This document shows, in pieces, positions 54,873-64,000 of a DNA stretch of 64,000 bases (position 1 is its first letter; each line of letters starts with the position of its first letter). Below the pieces are notes generated by a model. It was not told where the DNA came from. It worked only from the letters and a program-made list of their open reading frames with translations, and searched no databases. The stretch is from Brevundimonas huaxiensis (GTDB lineage Bacteria; Pseudomonadota; Alphaproteobacteria; Caulobacterales; Caulobacteraceae), in contig NZ_JABBJE010000003.1 in the NCBI RefSeq assembly GCF_014218725.1, positions 62,001 to 126,000 on the forward strand, given 5' to 3'. The translations under genes were made by a program, and so were the position numbers.

Positions 54873-56004
54873 CTGGCTGATCGTCGGCGCCGGTTTCACC
54901 GGGGCGGTGGTCGCCGAACGGCTGGCGCGCGGGCTGGACCAGAGCGTGCTGGTGATCGACCGGCGCGACCACGTCGGCGGCAATGCGCACGACCGACGCG
55001 ATGCGGGCGGGCGGCTGATCCATCCGTATGGCCCGCACGTGTTCCACACCAACAGCGCGCGCATCTTCGACTATCTGAGCCGGTTTACGGCCTGGCGGCC
55101 ATACGCCCATCGGGTCCAGGGGCTGCTCGACGGGCGACAGGTGCCGCTGCCGTTCAATCTGGATTCGATCGAGACGCTGTTTCCTGCCGCGGTGGCCGAG
55201 CGGATGAGGCAGGCCCTGGTCCAGCGGTTCGGTTTCGGGGCGCGGCCCAGCATCCATGACCTGCGACAGGCGGGGGACGATCCGGATCTGAGGCGGCTGG
55301 GCGACTATGTCTTCGACAAGGTGTTCGCTGGATACACCGCTAAACAGTGGGGGCTGCCGGTCGAGGCGCTGGACGCCTCGGTCACCGCGCGGGTGCCGAT
55401 CGCGGTCAGCCGGGACGATCGCTATTTCGTAGATCGCCATCAGGCCATGCCGCGCGACGGCTATGGCGCGCTGTTTAGGCGGATGCTGGATCATCCGAAC
55501 ATCACGGTGTCGCTGAACACGCCGATGGATCAGGTCGAAGCGGGGTCGTGGGATCGGATGGTCTATTGCGGCGCGCTGGATGACTATTTCGGCCGGTCGG
55601 TCGGAGCCTTGCCCTATCGCAGCGTGCGGTTCGACCATCGGGTCGTGGATGTCGAGGATGGCCTGCCGGTCGGGACGGTCAACTATCCCAATGACTTCGA
55701 CTTCACGCGCATCACCGATTTCCGCCACCTGACCGGCGAGCATGGGCCGACGACGGCGACGGTGACCGAATATCCGATGGCTTATGAGGCGGGCGTGAAC
55801 GACCCCTATTATCCGATCCTGACGGAGGCTTCGCGCGCGTTGGCTGGGCAGTATCGCGAGATGGCCGCGACGCTGGCGGGCAAGGTCTGGTTCGCCGGGC
55901 GGCTGGCGGATTTCCAGTACTACAACATGGACCAGGCGGTCGGGAGGGCGCTGAGCCTGGTCGAGAAGTCGCTGGCGCCGGCCATCGCTCGGATAGCCGC
56001 GTGA
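54856..56004 (+). CDS. glf: UDP-galactopyranose mutase
   Basis: This 382-residue flavoenzyme converts UDP-galactopyranose to UDP-galactofuranose, the donor for galactofuranose in surface glycans. The FAD motif is DWLIVGAGFTGAVVAERLA; VIDRRDHVGGNAHD and RLIHPYGPHVFHTNS bind the cofactor and substrate. FAGYTAKQWG and VNYPNDFDFTRITDFRHL carry conserved substrate-site Arg and Tyr residues. The start lies within the flippase gene and the stop overlaps the next glycosyltransferase, so the cluster is translated as a unit. Confidence 0.96.
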   Translation: MSRRYDWLIVGAGFTGAVVAERLARGLDQSVLVIDRRDHVGGNAHDRRDAGGRLIHPYGPHVFHTNSARIFDYLSRFTAWRPYAHRVQGLLDGRQVPLPFNLDSIETLFPAAVAERMRQALVQRFGFGARPSIHDLRQAGDDPDLRRLGDYVFDKVFAGYTAKQWGLPVEALDASVTARVPIAVSRDDRYFVDRHQAMPRDGYGALFRRMLDHPNITVSLNTPMDQVEAGSWDRMVYCGALDDYFGRSVGALPYRSVRFDHRVVDVEDGLPVGTVNYPNDFDFTRITDFRHLTGEHGPTTATVTEYPMAYEAGVNDPYYPILTEASRALAGQYREMAATLAGKVWFAGRLADFQYYNMDQAVGRALSLVEKSLAPAIARIAA

Positions 56005-56915
56005 AGCCGTCGGTGTGGGCCGTGGTGGTGACGTGGAACCGGCGCGCCCTGCTGGAGCAATGTCTGGCGCATCTGATCGCCCAGACGCGCCATTGCGACG
56101 GGGTTGTGGTGGTCGACAACGCCAGCGATGACGGCACGGCCGAGATGCTGGCTGACGCCTGGGCGGGGCAGGCGATGGTGGTGCGGATGCCGGTCAACAC
56201 CGGCGGGGCGGGCGGCTTCAACGCCGGAATCCGCGCGGCGATTGAGGCCGGGGCTGACCGTGTCTGGCTGATGGACGACGACGTGCTGGCGGCGCCGGAT
56301 GCGCTGGAGGCCTTGCTGGCGGCGGAAGCGGGGCTGGCGGACGAGGGCGTCGTGCCGGCCTTCCTGTGTTCCAGCGTGCGATCGCCTGAGGGGCATCTGA
56401 CCAATACGCCCGAGATCGATCGACGCGAGAATGTGCTGGGCTATCCGGCCTGGGGCGATCGACTGGAGCAGGGGATGGCGCCGGTGCGGCAGGCGACGTT
56501 CGTGTCGGTCCTGGTCAGCCGGGCGGCGGTGATGCGGCACGGCCTGCCGCTGGCGCCCATGTTCATCTGGGGCGACGATACGGAATATACGCTGCGGCTG
56601 TCGCGCGAGGCGCCGGGCTATCTGGTCGCGGCCAGCCGGGTCGAGCACGTGCGCGCGGCGCCGGGACGGCTGACCATCGAGACAGAGCCCGATGCGCGGC
56701 GCGAACGGCTGCATCGCTATCTGACGCGCAACGTCATCCTGGCCAAGCGGCGGCACGAGGGGCGGCGCTCGGCGCTGCGCTATGCCGCCTCGCGGCTGAG
56801 GCTGGCAGGTCGGCTGGCGCTAGGCGGACGCTGGCGACAGGCCGGGGTGCTGGTCGCGGGCGTGATGGACGGGGCGCGGTTCGATCCCGAGGTCGAGCAT
56901 TGCAGGCCGTCCTGA
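56001..56915 (+). CDS. Glycosyltransferase family 2 (galactofuranosyl/rhamnosyltransferase-like)
   Basis: The 304-residue GT-A fold enzyme begins VWAVVVTWNRRALLEQCL, with NTGGAGGFNAGI for sugar-nucleotide binding, the metal DxD in VWLMDDDVL and WGDDTEYTLRL near the acceptor site. This layout is like the GlfT1/WbbL-type transferases that use UDP-Galf or dTDP-rhamnose. Direct overlap with glf makes a galactofuranosyltransferase the best guess. It begins with ATGAAGCC-type overlap (GTGAAG start) at 56001. No membrane segments are seen. Confidence 0.85.
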   Translation: MKPSVWAVVVTWNRRALLEQCLAHLIAQTRHCDGVVVVDNASDDGTAEMLADAWAGQAMVVRMPVNTGGAGGFNAGIRAAIEAGADRVWLMDDDVLAAPDALEALLAAEAGLADEGVVPAFLCSSVRSPEGHLTNTPEIDRRENVLGYPAWGDRLEQGMAPVRQATFVSVLVSRAAVMRHGLPLAPMFIWGDDTEYTLRLSREAPGYLVAASRVEHVRAAPGRLTIETEPDARRERLHRYLTRNVILAKRRHEGRRSALRYAASRLRLAGRLALGGRWRQAGVLVAGVMDGARFDPEVEHCRPS

Positions 56916-58138
56916 GCGCATCGCGGCGCGGGACGCTGCGGTGGTCGCAGGTGCGCGCGGCCTATGAGCGGGTGGCGCTAAGCCTGCTGGGCCTGGGCGT
57001 GACCTTGCCGCTCTTTCTGACGCCGGGGCAGGTCAGCGGGCCGCGGCTGGGCGATCTGGCGCTGGCGGTTGCTGTGCCGCTCGTGGGTGTGACGTGGCGA
57101 GGCATGGCGCCGGTTCTGAGGGCGGCGGTCGTGGTCGCGGCCGGCTTTCTGGTGATGACGCTGCTGGTTCAGGTCGCGCGGGGCGGCGATCGGCTGAACA
57201 TCGGGGATGCGGTCTTCTGGTTTCGGTGGATCGCCTCGGCCTTGGCGGCGCCGGCTGTGGCGAGCCTGATCCTCAGGGACGAGCGACGGCGGCGGCTGTT
57301 CCTATTGGCCGTGCTGGCGGGCGCGGCGTGTCACCTGGCGACCTATGGGATGGCGATGCTGGTCGGGCTGGAGCCTTTGCAGGCCGTGGGGCTGGCGTCG
57401 CCGCGCGCGATGGTGACCACGACGGCCGCTCATGTGCGGTTGACGACCCTGGCCGAGCATCCGAATGCGGCGATGGCGATGATCGGACTGGCGGTCCCGG
57501 CCGGCGTGATGCTGGCGGGACGGCGCTGGGCGCGGGGCGGGACGACGTGGGGCGGCGTCGGCGTGGCGGTTCTGGGGTTCGTCAGCACCCTGTCGCGGGG
57601 CGGCATGATGGCGGCGATGCTGGCGGGGCTGGCGAGGATGGTCGTCGGTTGGCGATGGCGCGAGCGGGTTCGGCCGCTGGGGATGGTGCTGACGGTCTGT
57701 GTGCTGGCCACGGGCGCGATGGCTTTGCAGGCCTGGCGGTTCGACCTCGACGGCGGCCGGTTCGCGGGACGGTTCGACAGGATGGCGCTGCGGGACAATC
57801 TGGCCGGACGGATGCTGACCTGGAGGCGGACGGTCGATCTGGTCGTGGAAAGGCCAATGGGAACGGGGTGGTCGTCGGCGGAGGAGATGGGGGCGTTTCG
57901 GGCGCTGTCGGTCAGCCACAACGGCTATCTGTTCACGGCGCGGACGGCGGGGGTGGTGAGCGCGCTGGTGCTGCTGGGGCTGCATCTGGCGTCGGCGGCG
58001 CGGCTGGACGCGCTGACGCCGCTGTCGGTCTATGTGCTGGCGGCGATGTTCGGAGAGGATCTGACGCAGGGGGCGGGGATGGTCTTCCTGTGCTGTCTGG
58101 TGGGCGCCCTGGCGTGGCGAAGGCCGCTGGCGCCGTGA
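56900..58138 (+). CDS. O-antigen ligase/polymerase-like membrane protein
   Basis: The protein has 412 residues and 10-12 predicted membrane segments, with a periplasmic loop at ~270-350 (NLAGRMLTWRRTVDLVVERPMGTGW ... SHNGYLFTARTAG), matching the Wzy_C/O-antigen ligase family in which the H-N-x-Y/F block near the end of the loop is conserved. It would polymerise or transfer glycan chains at the periplasmic face. The TTG start lies inside the preceding glycosyltransferase gene. Ligase (WaaL) and polymerase (Wzy) cannot be told apart here. Confidence 0.82.
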   Translation: MQAVLSASRRGTLRWSQVRAAYERVALSLLGLGVTLPLFLTPGQVSGPRLGDLALAVAVPLVGVTWRGMAPVLRAAVVVAAGFLVMTLLVQVARGGDRLNIGDAVFWFRWIASALAAPAVASLILRDERRRRLFLLAVLAGAACHLATYGMAMLVGLEPLQAVGLASPRAMVTTTAAHVRLTTLAEHPNAAMAMIGLAVPAGVMLAGRRWARGGTTWGGVGVAVLGFVSTLSRGGMMAAMLAGLARMVVGWRWRERVRPLGMVLTVCVLATGAMALQAWRFDLDGGRFAGRFDRMALRDNLAGRMLTWRRTVDLVVERPMGTGWSSAEEMGAFRALSVSHNGYLFTARTAGVVSALVLLGLHLASAARLDALTPLSVYVLAAMFGEDLTQGAGMVFLCCLVGALAWRRPLAP

Positions 58139-59291
58139 GGGTGCTGATCGTCAACACCCTGTATCCGCCGGCGCAGGTCGGCGGGGCGGAACGAAGCGTG
58201 GCGCAGTTGGCCCAAGGGTTGACGCGGGCCGGCGTGGAGGCGTCGGTGCTGACGCTGAAGCCGGGGCGCGAAACGGTGAACGAGCGGATCGACGGCGTCC
58301 CCGTGCAGCGGCTGCCGCTGCGAAATCTGTACTGGCCCTATGACGGCGCGCGGCGGCCGGCGTTCCGGCGGGCGATCTGGCATGGGCTGGAGGCGGCCAA
58401 TTCGCTGATGGATGATCAGGTGGATCGCGCGGTCGCGCGGGTGCGGCCGGATCTGATCCACCTGCACCTGACGACGGGGTTTTCGCTGTCGGTCTATCGC
58501 GCGGCGACGCGGCGAGACCTGCCGATGGTGCAGACGCTGAGGGACTGGTCGATGCTGTGCGCGCGGGCGTCGCTGTTTCGACGCGGACGGCGTTGCGAGC
58601 GGCGGTGTGGGTCGTGCGTGTTGTTGACGGCGGGCAAGCGGGCGCGGTCGCAAGGCGTGAATCATGTCATCGGGCTGAGCGGGCCTGTGCTGGAGACGCA
58701 TCGGGCGGCGGGCTATTTTCGGCGGACGCCAGGGTCGGTGATCGGCAATGCAGCGGGCGCGGCGGCGATCGCGCCAAGACCATCGTTGGCCGAGGCGCCG
58801 ACGATGCGGTTTGGGTTTCTCGGGCGGATCGAGCCGGAAAAGGGGATCGAGGTTCTGCTGGCGGCGACGAGGCGGCTGGACGGTCACTGGACGCTGAATA
58901 TCGCCGGGCGGGGCGAGGAGGATTACGTGCAGGCGTTGAGGCGGGCGTATGAGGATCCGCGCATCGTCTGGCTGGGGCAGGTGGAGGGGGAGGCGTTCTG
59001 GCCCAGGGTGGATGTGCTGGTCGCGCCGGCGGTGTGGGCCGAGCCGTTCGGACGCAGCGTCGCGGAGGCGGTTCAGCAAGGACGGGGCGTGATCGCCTCG
59101 CGCATCGGCGGCTTGCCGGAAGCGGCGCAGGGGGCGGGCATGTCGGCCCTGATCGAGCCGGGGAATGCAGACGCGCTGACGACGTCGATGCAGGCGGCTG
59201 TGGACCAGCCGGAACGGTGGCGTTTCGCGGCGGTCGGTGCGCCGGCCTGGACCGAGGCATCGATCGTCGAGGCTCATAGGGCCGCCTATCG

Positions 59292-60336
<1,045 letters not shown>

Positions 60337-60344
<8 letters not shown>

Positions 60345-61434
60345 CCAGGCGTCGGCGGGCGAAGGCGTCGCGGTAGATCCGAACCGTCTGTTCGACCATC
60401 AGCGAAGCGGACAGCAGGCCCGGCGCGATCGGCAGGGGCACGACGCGGCTGGCCAGCGCGGCGCGCATCGCCTCGGCCAGATGATCGGGCGAGGCGTCGA
60501 CGGGCAAGCGGTCGATGCGCGCGCCGATCTGGGTCAGACGCGCGATCCCGCCGACGTCGATGCAGACGATGGGCAGGCCTAGGGCGGCCGCCTCAATCAT
60601 GGCGTAGGAATCGGCCTCGTAACGGCTGGTCATGGCGAACAGATCGAAGCCCGCCATCAGCGGCCCCGCGTCGCGTGCGCCCAGCAGACGGAGGGCGTCG
60701 CCGCCGGCGGTCCTGACCGACGGGGCCAGATCGCCGTCGCCGACCATGACGCCGATGATGCGCGGATCGACGGCGTTCGCCCGGCGGACGGCGTGCGCGA
60801 ATCGGACGGGGTCTTTCTGAGCGCAAAGCCGGCCGACGAATCCGATGACCAGAGCGTCGTCGGGAACCTCGAGGGCTTGGCGGGCTGCGAGACGATCGTT
60901 GGCGGGCGGAGCGGCCAGGCCGTTGGGGACGACGTGCAAGCGGTTTCCGCCCAGCCCCCAGAGACGGGCGACGGCGGCCTCTTCCTCAGAAACGGCGATG
61001 ATGGCGTCGCCGGACCGGGCCAAAAGCGCCTCGGCCGCGCCGGCGCTGATCGTCGCCGGGCTGGCCGGGCCCATCATCGGCAGGGCGTGAGGGGTGTAGA
61101 TCTTGGCGGCGCGGGGCGCGTGGGCCAGGCGGACCAGGGCGCCGGCCTTGGCGCTGTGGCCGTGAACGATCTCGAACGGGCCGAGGCGGGCGATCAGGCG
61201 ATTCAGGGCGTGAAGCGCGGCGACGTCCCACGGTCCGACGCTGCGTCGCATAGGCAGGCGTTCATTGGCGTGGAGGGGCAGAGCGGCGACCGCGGCCTGA
61301 AACCAAGGCTCTGCACGGCGTGGCGACCAGATCAGAGACACCTGATGGCCGCTTCTGATCAGGGCGCGGGCCAGATCGACCGCATGACGCCCCGAGCCGC
61401 CGCCGGACGGCTCGATGACCAGAAGAATGCGCAA
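60337..61434 (-). CDS. Glycosyltransferase family 4
   Basis: This 365-residue GT-B enzyme has LLVIEPSGGGSGRHAVDLARALIRSGH at the N-terminus, in which the glycine-rich loop contacts the acceptor side, then HGHSAKAGALVRLA and FVGRLCAQKDPVRFAHA. The donor site is TSRYEADSYAMIEAAALGLPIVCIDVGG, a slight variant of the usual S-x-E-G-x-P block. It is upstream of the 59292 gene and probably the first of a two-gene unit. The start is ATG with GCGCATT context. Confidence 0.87.
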
Positions 61435-61503
61435 TGTCGTCCCCCGACGATGGCTCAGCGTTGCAACTGAAAGCCATCATCGAGAAACGTCAAGATTGCG
61501 TGG

Positions 61504-61965
61504 TTAGTTGACCGTCGCCTTGACGATCTTGCCGGGGCTGCGCGGCGGCTCGCCCTTGGGCAGGGCGTCGACGTGTTCCATGCCCGATTCGACCTGGCCC
61601 CAAACGGTGTACTGGCGGTCCAGGAAGGTGGCGTCGTCGAAGACGATGAAGAACTGCGAGTTGGCGCTGTTGGGGTCAGAGGTGCGGGCCATCGAGCAGA
61701 CGCCGCGCACGTGCGGCTCAGCCGAGAACTCGGCCTTCAGGTTCGGCTTCTTGGAACCCGAGGTGCCGGTGCCGGTCGGATCGCCGCCCTGAGCCATGAA
61801 GCCCGGGATCACGCGGTGGAAGACCACGCCGTCGTAGAAGCCTTCCTTGGCCAGTTCGGTGATGCGTTCGACGTGGCCGGGGGCCAGGTCGGGGCGCAGC
61901 TTGATGACCACGTCGCGGGCTTCGCCGTCGCCGGTGTCCAGGGTGAAGGTCAGGGTGTCGGCCAT
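61504..61965 (-). CDS. ppiB: Cytoplasmic cyclophilin-type peptidyl-prolyl isomerase
   Basis: The 153-residue single-domain cyclophilin has no signal peptide. Active-site features include FYDGVVFHRVIPGFMAQGGDPTGTG (Arg, Phe, Gln), VCSMARTSDPNSANSQFFIV and FLDRQYTVWGQVESGMEHVD. It speeds proline isomerisation in the cytoplasm. Unlike the secreted pair at 19449-21216, it lacks the ~50-residue insertion after KAEF. ATG 61965 is followed by ADTLTFTLD. It is divergent from rlmE with 72 bp between starts. Confidence 0.95.
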   Translation of the reverse strand: MADTLTFTLDTGDGEARDVVIKLRPDLAPGHVERITELAKEGFYDGVVFHRVIPGFMAQGGDPTGTGTSGSKKPNLKAEFSAEPHVRGVCSMARTSDPNSANSQFFIVFDDATFLDRQYTVWGQVESGMEHVDALPKGEPPRSPGKIVKATVN

Positions 61966-62037
61966 GTCGGTCGTCCTCTTTGGGTTGATTTGAGGCGGGA
62001 CATAGCCCGCAACGCCGGTCGGGGCTATGTGGGAACG

Positions 62038-62763
62038 ATGAGCGAAGACGAAAAGCCCCAGAATCAACCGGCGGGAGAACGCCGCCGGATGGTGAGACCG
62101 CCCAGCGGCGGAACCGCCGCCGGACGCGGCATGGGCACCAAGATGAAGACGGCCGACACCAAGTCGATGTCGAGCCAGCAGTGGATCAAGCGCCAGCTGT
62201 CGGACAAATGGTCTGAAAAGGCGCGGGCCGAGGGCTGGCGCTCGCGCGCGGCCTTCAAGCTGATCGAGATCGACGACAGGTTCCGGCTGATCAAGCGCGG
62301 GTCGAAGGTCATCGACCTGGGCGCGGCGCCGGGCGGCTGGGTCCAGGTGGCCTTGAACCGCGGTGCGGGCGCCGTAGCGGGTGTGGACCTGCTGATGATC
62401 GCGCCGATCCCGGGCGCGACCCTGCTTCAAGCCGATTTCACCCATCCGGGCGTGGACCAGCAGTTGATCGACGCCATCGGCGGGGCGCCGGACCTGGTTC
62501 TGTCGGACATGGCGCACAATACGGTCGGGCATCGCCAGACGGACCATTTGAAGATCATCGCCCTGATCGAGATCGCCGCTGACTTCGCCATCCGCACGTT
62601 GCGGCCCGGCGGCAACTTCGTCTCCAAGAACTTCCAGGGCGGAGACGCCGGCGGCGTTCTGGCGCGGCTGCGCGAGGAGTTCGAGACGGTGAAATACGTC
62701 AAGCCGGCGTCGAGCCGTAAGGACAGCGCCGAAGTGTTTCTGGTCGCGCTGAACAAGCGCTGA
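62038..62763 (+). CDS. rlmE: 23S rRNA 2'-O-ribose U2552 methyltransferase
   Basis: The 241-residue RlmE (FtsJ/RrmJ) enzyme has a basic, Pro/Gly-rich N-terminal extension (~60 residues), then the methyltransferase core: GWRSRAAFKLIEIDDRFRL (catalytic Lys), SAM motif VIDLGAAPGGWVQVAL, catalytic Asp in LVLSDMAHNTVGH and Lys in GGNFVSKNFQGG. K-D-K-E is complete with E in SAEVFLVAL. It methylates U2552 in the A-loop late in ribosome assembly. Often it follows ppx in relatives; here it is separate. Confidence 0.96.
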   Translation: MSEDEKPQNQPAGERRRMVRPPSGGTAAGRGMGTKMKTADTKSMSSQQWIKRQLSDKWSEKARAEGWRSRAAFKLIEIDDRFRLIKRGSKVIDLGAAPGGWVQVALNRGAGAVAGVDLLMIAPIPGATLLQADFTHPGVDQQLIDAIGGAPDLVLSDMAHNTVGHRQTDHLKIIALIEIAADFAIRTLRPGGNFVSKNFQGGDAGGVLARLREEFETVKYVKPASSRKDSAEVFLVALNKR

Positions 62764-62767
62764 CGCG

Positions 62768-63313
62768 TCAGGCGGCGGCTGTGCTCGCGCGGGCTCTGCG
62801 ATCTTCCAGGCGCGACCAGATGCGGTCGTGCAGGGCGAAGAAGAGCGTCTGCACCAGAGGCTCGACCATGCCGATGGTCAGCGCCGTGCGGATGTCGTTG
62901 GTCAGGGCGTAGGCCACGGCGACCGCCACGGCGAAATGCATGACGCCATAGGTGACGGTCTTCAGCGCGATCTGTTTGAACGACCGGGGCAGGGCATGGC
63001 TGTGGCCGTGATGGGCATCGTGCGAGCGGCGCTGTTCCTCGGGCGACATGATGTCGAGGCGGGCGGTGAAGGCCTCGGTCGCTTCCTCGATACTGGAGGC
63101 CATGCGCCGCCGCTCGACCTTGTGCCACACGCGGTCGTGGACGGTGTAGGCGATGGTCTGAAAGATCGGCTCGACCATGCCTACGGCCAGGGCGATGCGC
63201 CAGTCGCGGGTGATCGCGAAGGCGACCAGGATGGCGACGATCAGGTGCATGACGCCATAGCTGGCGATCTTCAGAGCCAGTTTGCGCGCGGTGCTGAGGA
63301 TGACGCCGACCAT
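62768..63313 (-). CDS. DUF2061 protein with two tandem domains
   Basis: The 181-residue protein has two similar halves. The first begins LALKIASYGVMHLIVAILVAFAIT and the second IALKTVTYGVMHFAVAVAVAYALT; each continues to a second hydrophobic stretch (GMVEPIFQTIAYTVHDRVW and GMVEPLVQTLFFALHDRIW). That is an internal duplication of DUF2061, a small membrane domain of unknown role, joined by a His-rich linker (SHDAHHGHSHALPR) that could bind metal. Four membrane segments in total are likely. It lies between rlmE (convergent) and guaB (divergent). Confidence 0.85.
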   Translation of the reverse strand: MVGVILSTARKLALKIASYGVMHLIVAILVAFAITRDWRIALAVGMVEPIFQTIAYTVHDRVWHKVERRRMASSIEEATEAFTARLDIMSPEEQRRSHDAHHGHSHALPRSFKQIALKTVTYGVMHFAVAVAVAYALTNDIRTALTIGMVEPLVQTLFFALHDRIWSRLEDRRARASTAAA

Positions 63314-63374
63314 GCGGAGAGAATGGTGAGCGGCCCTGCGGGTTGCAAAGCAATAAAATCTATCGGGCCTATAA

Positions 63375-64000
<626 letters not shown>

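Overview
The window is GC-rich alphaproteobacterial chromosome that looks like Caulobacterales, most likely Brevundimonas. The evidence is a multi-flagellin locus with FlaG-like and FlaEY-like genes, CtrA-like and sigma-54 promoter motifs next to the flagellins, a GAAC-N7-GAAC SOS box before ssb, and a GyrA whose quinolone-determining residues are Ala and Met. Genes are tightly packed, with many 1-4 base stop/start overlaps and many TTG starts. Genus is inferred from gene content, not from a marker comparison.

Region by region. (1) 1-1155: the end of a membrane-anchored endonuclease/exonuclease/phosphatase-family protein and a DUF4112 protein. (2) 1265-4116: a small phage-like or GTA-like cassette with no capsid genes. 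It holds a glycine-rich DUF2793 fibre protein, a 51-residue protein, a holin-like membrane protein, an M15 endolysin broken by a one-base frameshift, and two overlapping spanin-like genes. (3) 4164-11552: the flagellar filament locus with four flagellins (two a recent tandem duplication), FlaG, and a large FlaEY-like protein. It carries a sigma-54 promoter, CtrA-like sites and a shared structured leader that repeats the start-codon sequence. (4) 11634-23702: mostly housekeeping genes: two envelope proteins, ssb, a DMT transporter, sodC, gyrA, an aminotransferase IV enzyme, coaD, two secreted cyclophilins, a Ppx/GppA phosphatase, hspQ and phhA. (5) 23709-30008: an arginine succinyltransferase operon (M20 hydrolase, astA, astD, astB, MFS transporter). 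(6) 30106-38825: a membrane protein, an ArsC-like reductase, the tamB/tamA pair, a lipoprotein and a CaiB-family CoA transferase. (7) 38920-53518: tRNA-Lys, a hybrid histidine kinase, tgt, a TrmN6-like methyltransferase, a polyprenyl synthase, a MarR regulator divergent from a CynX-like transporter, trmFO, the two SCOT subunits, a cyclopropane-fatty-acid-synthase-like gene and a DUF2177 gene. (8) 53598-61434: a surface polysaccharide cluster with flippase, UDP-galactopyranose mutase, four glycosyltransferases and a polymerase/ligase. (9) 61504-64000: ppiB, rlmE, a duplicated DUF2061 protein and the start of guaB.

The most unusual material lies in 1.2-7.9 kb. A detached tail-fibre plus lysis module sits directly upstream of the flagellins. 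Three flagellin messages share a leader of AAAA-loop hairpins, one of which contains the same 11-mer (GCCAAAATGGC) that spans the flagellin start codon. I saw no CRISPR array, insertion sequence, integrase or rRNA.
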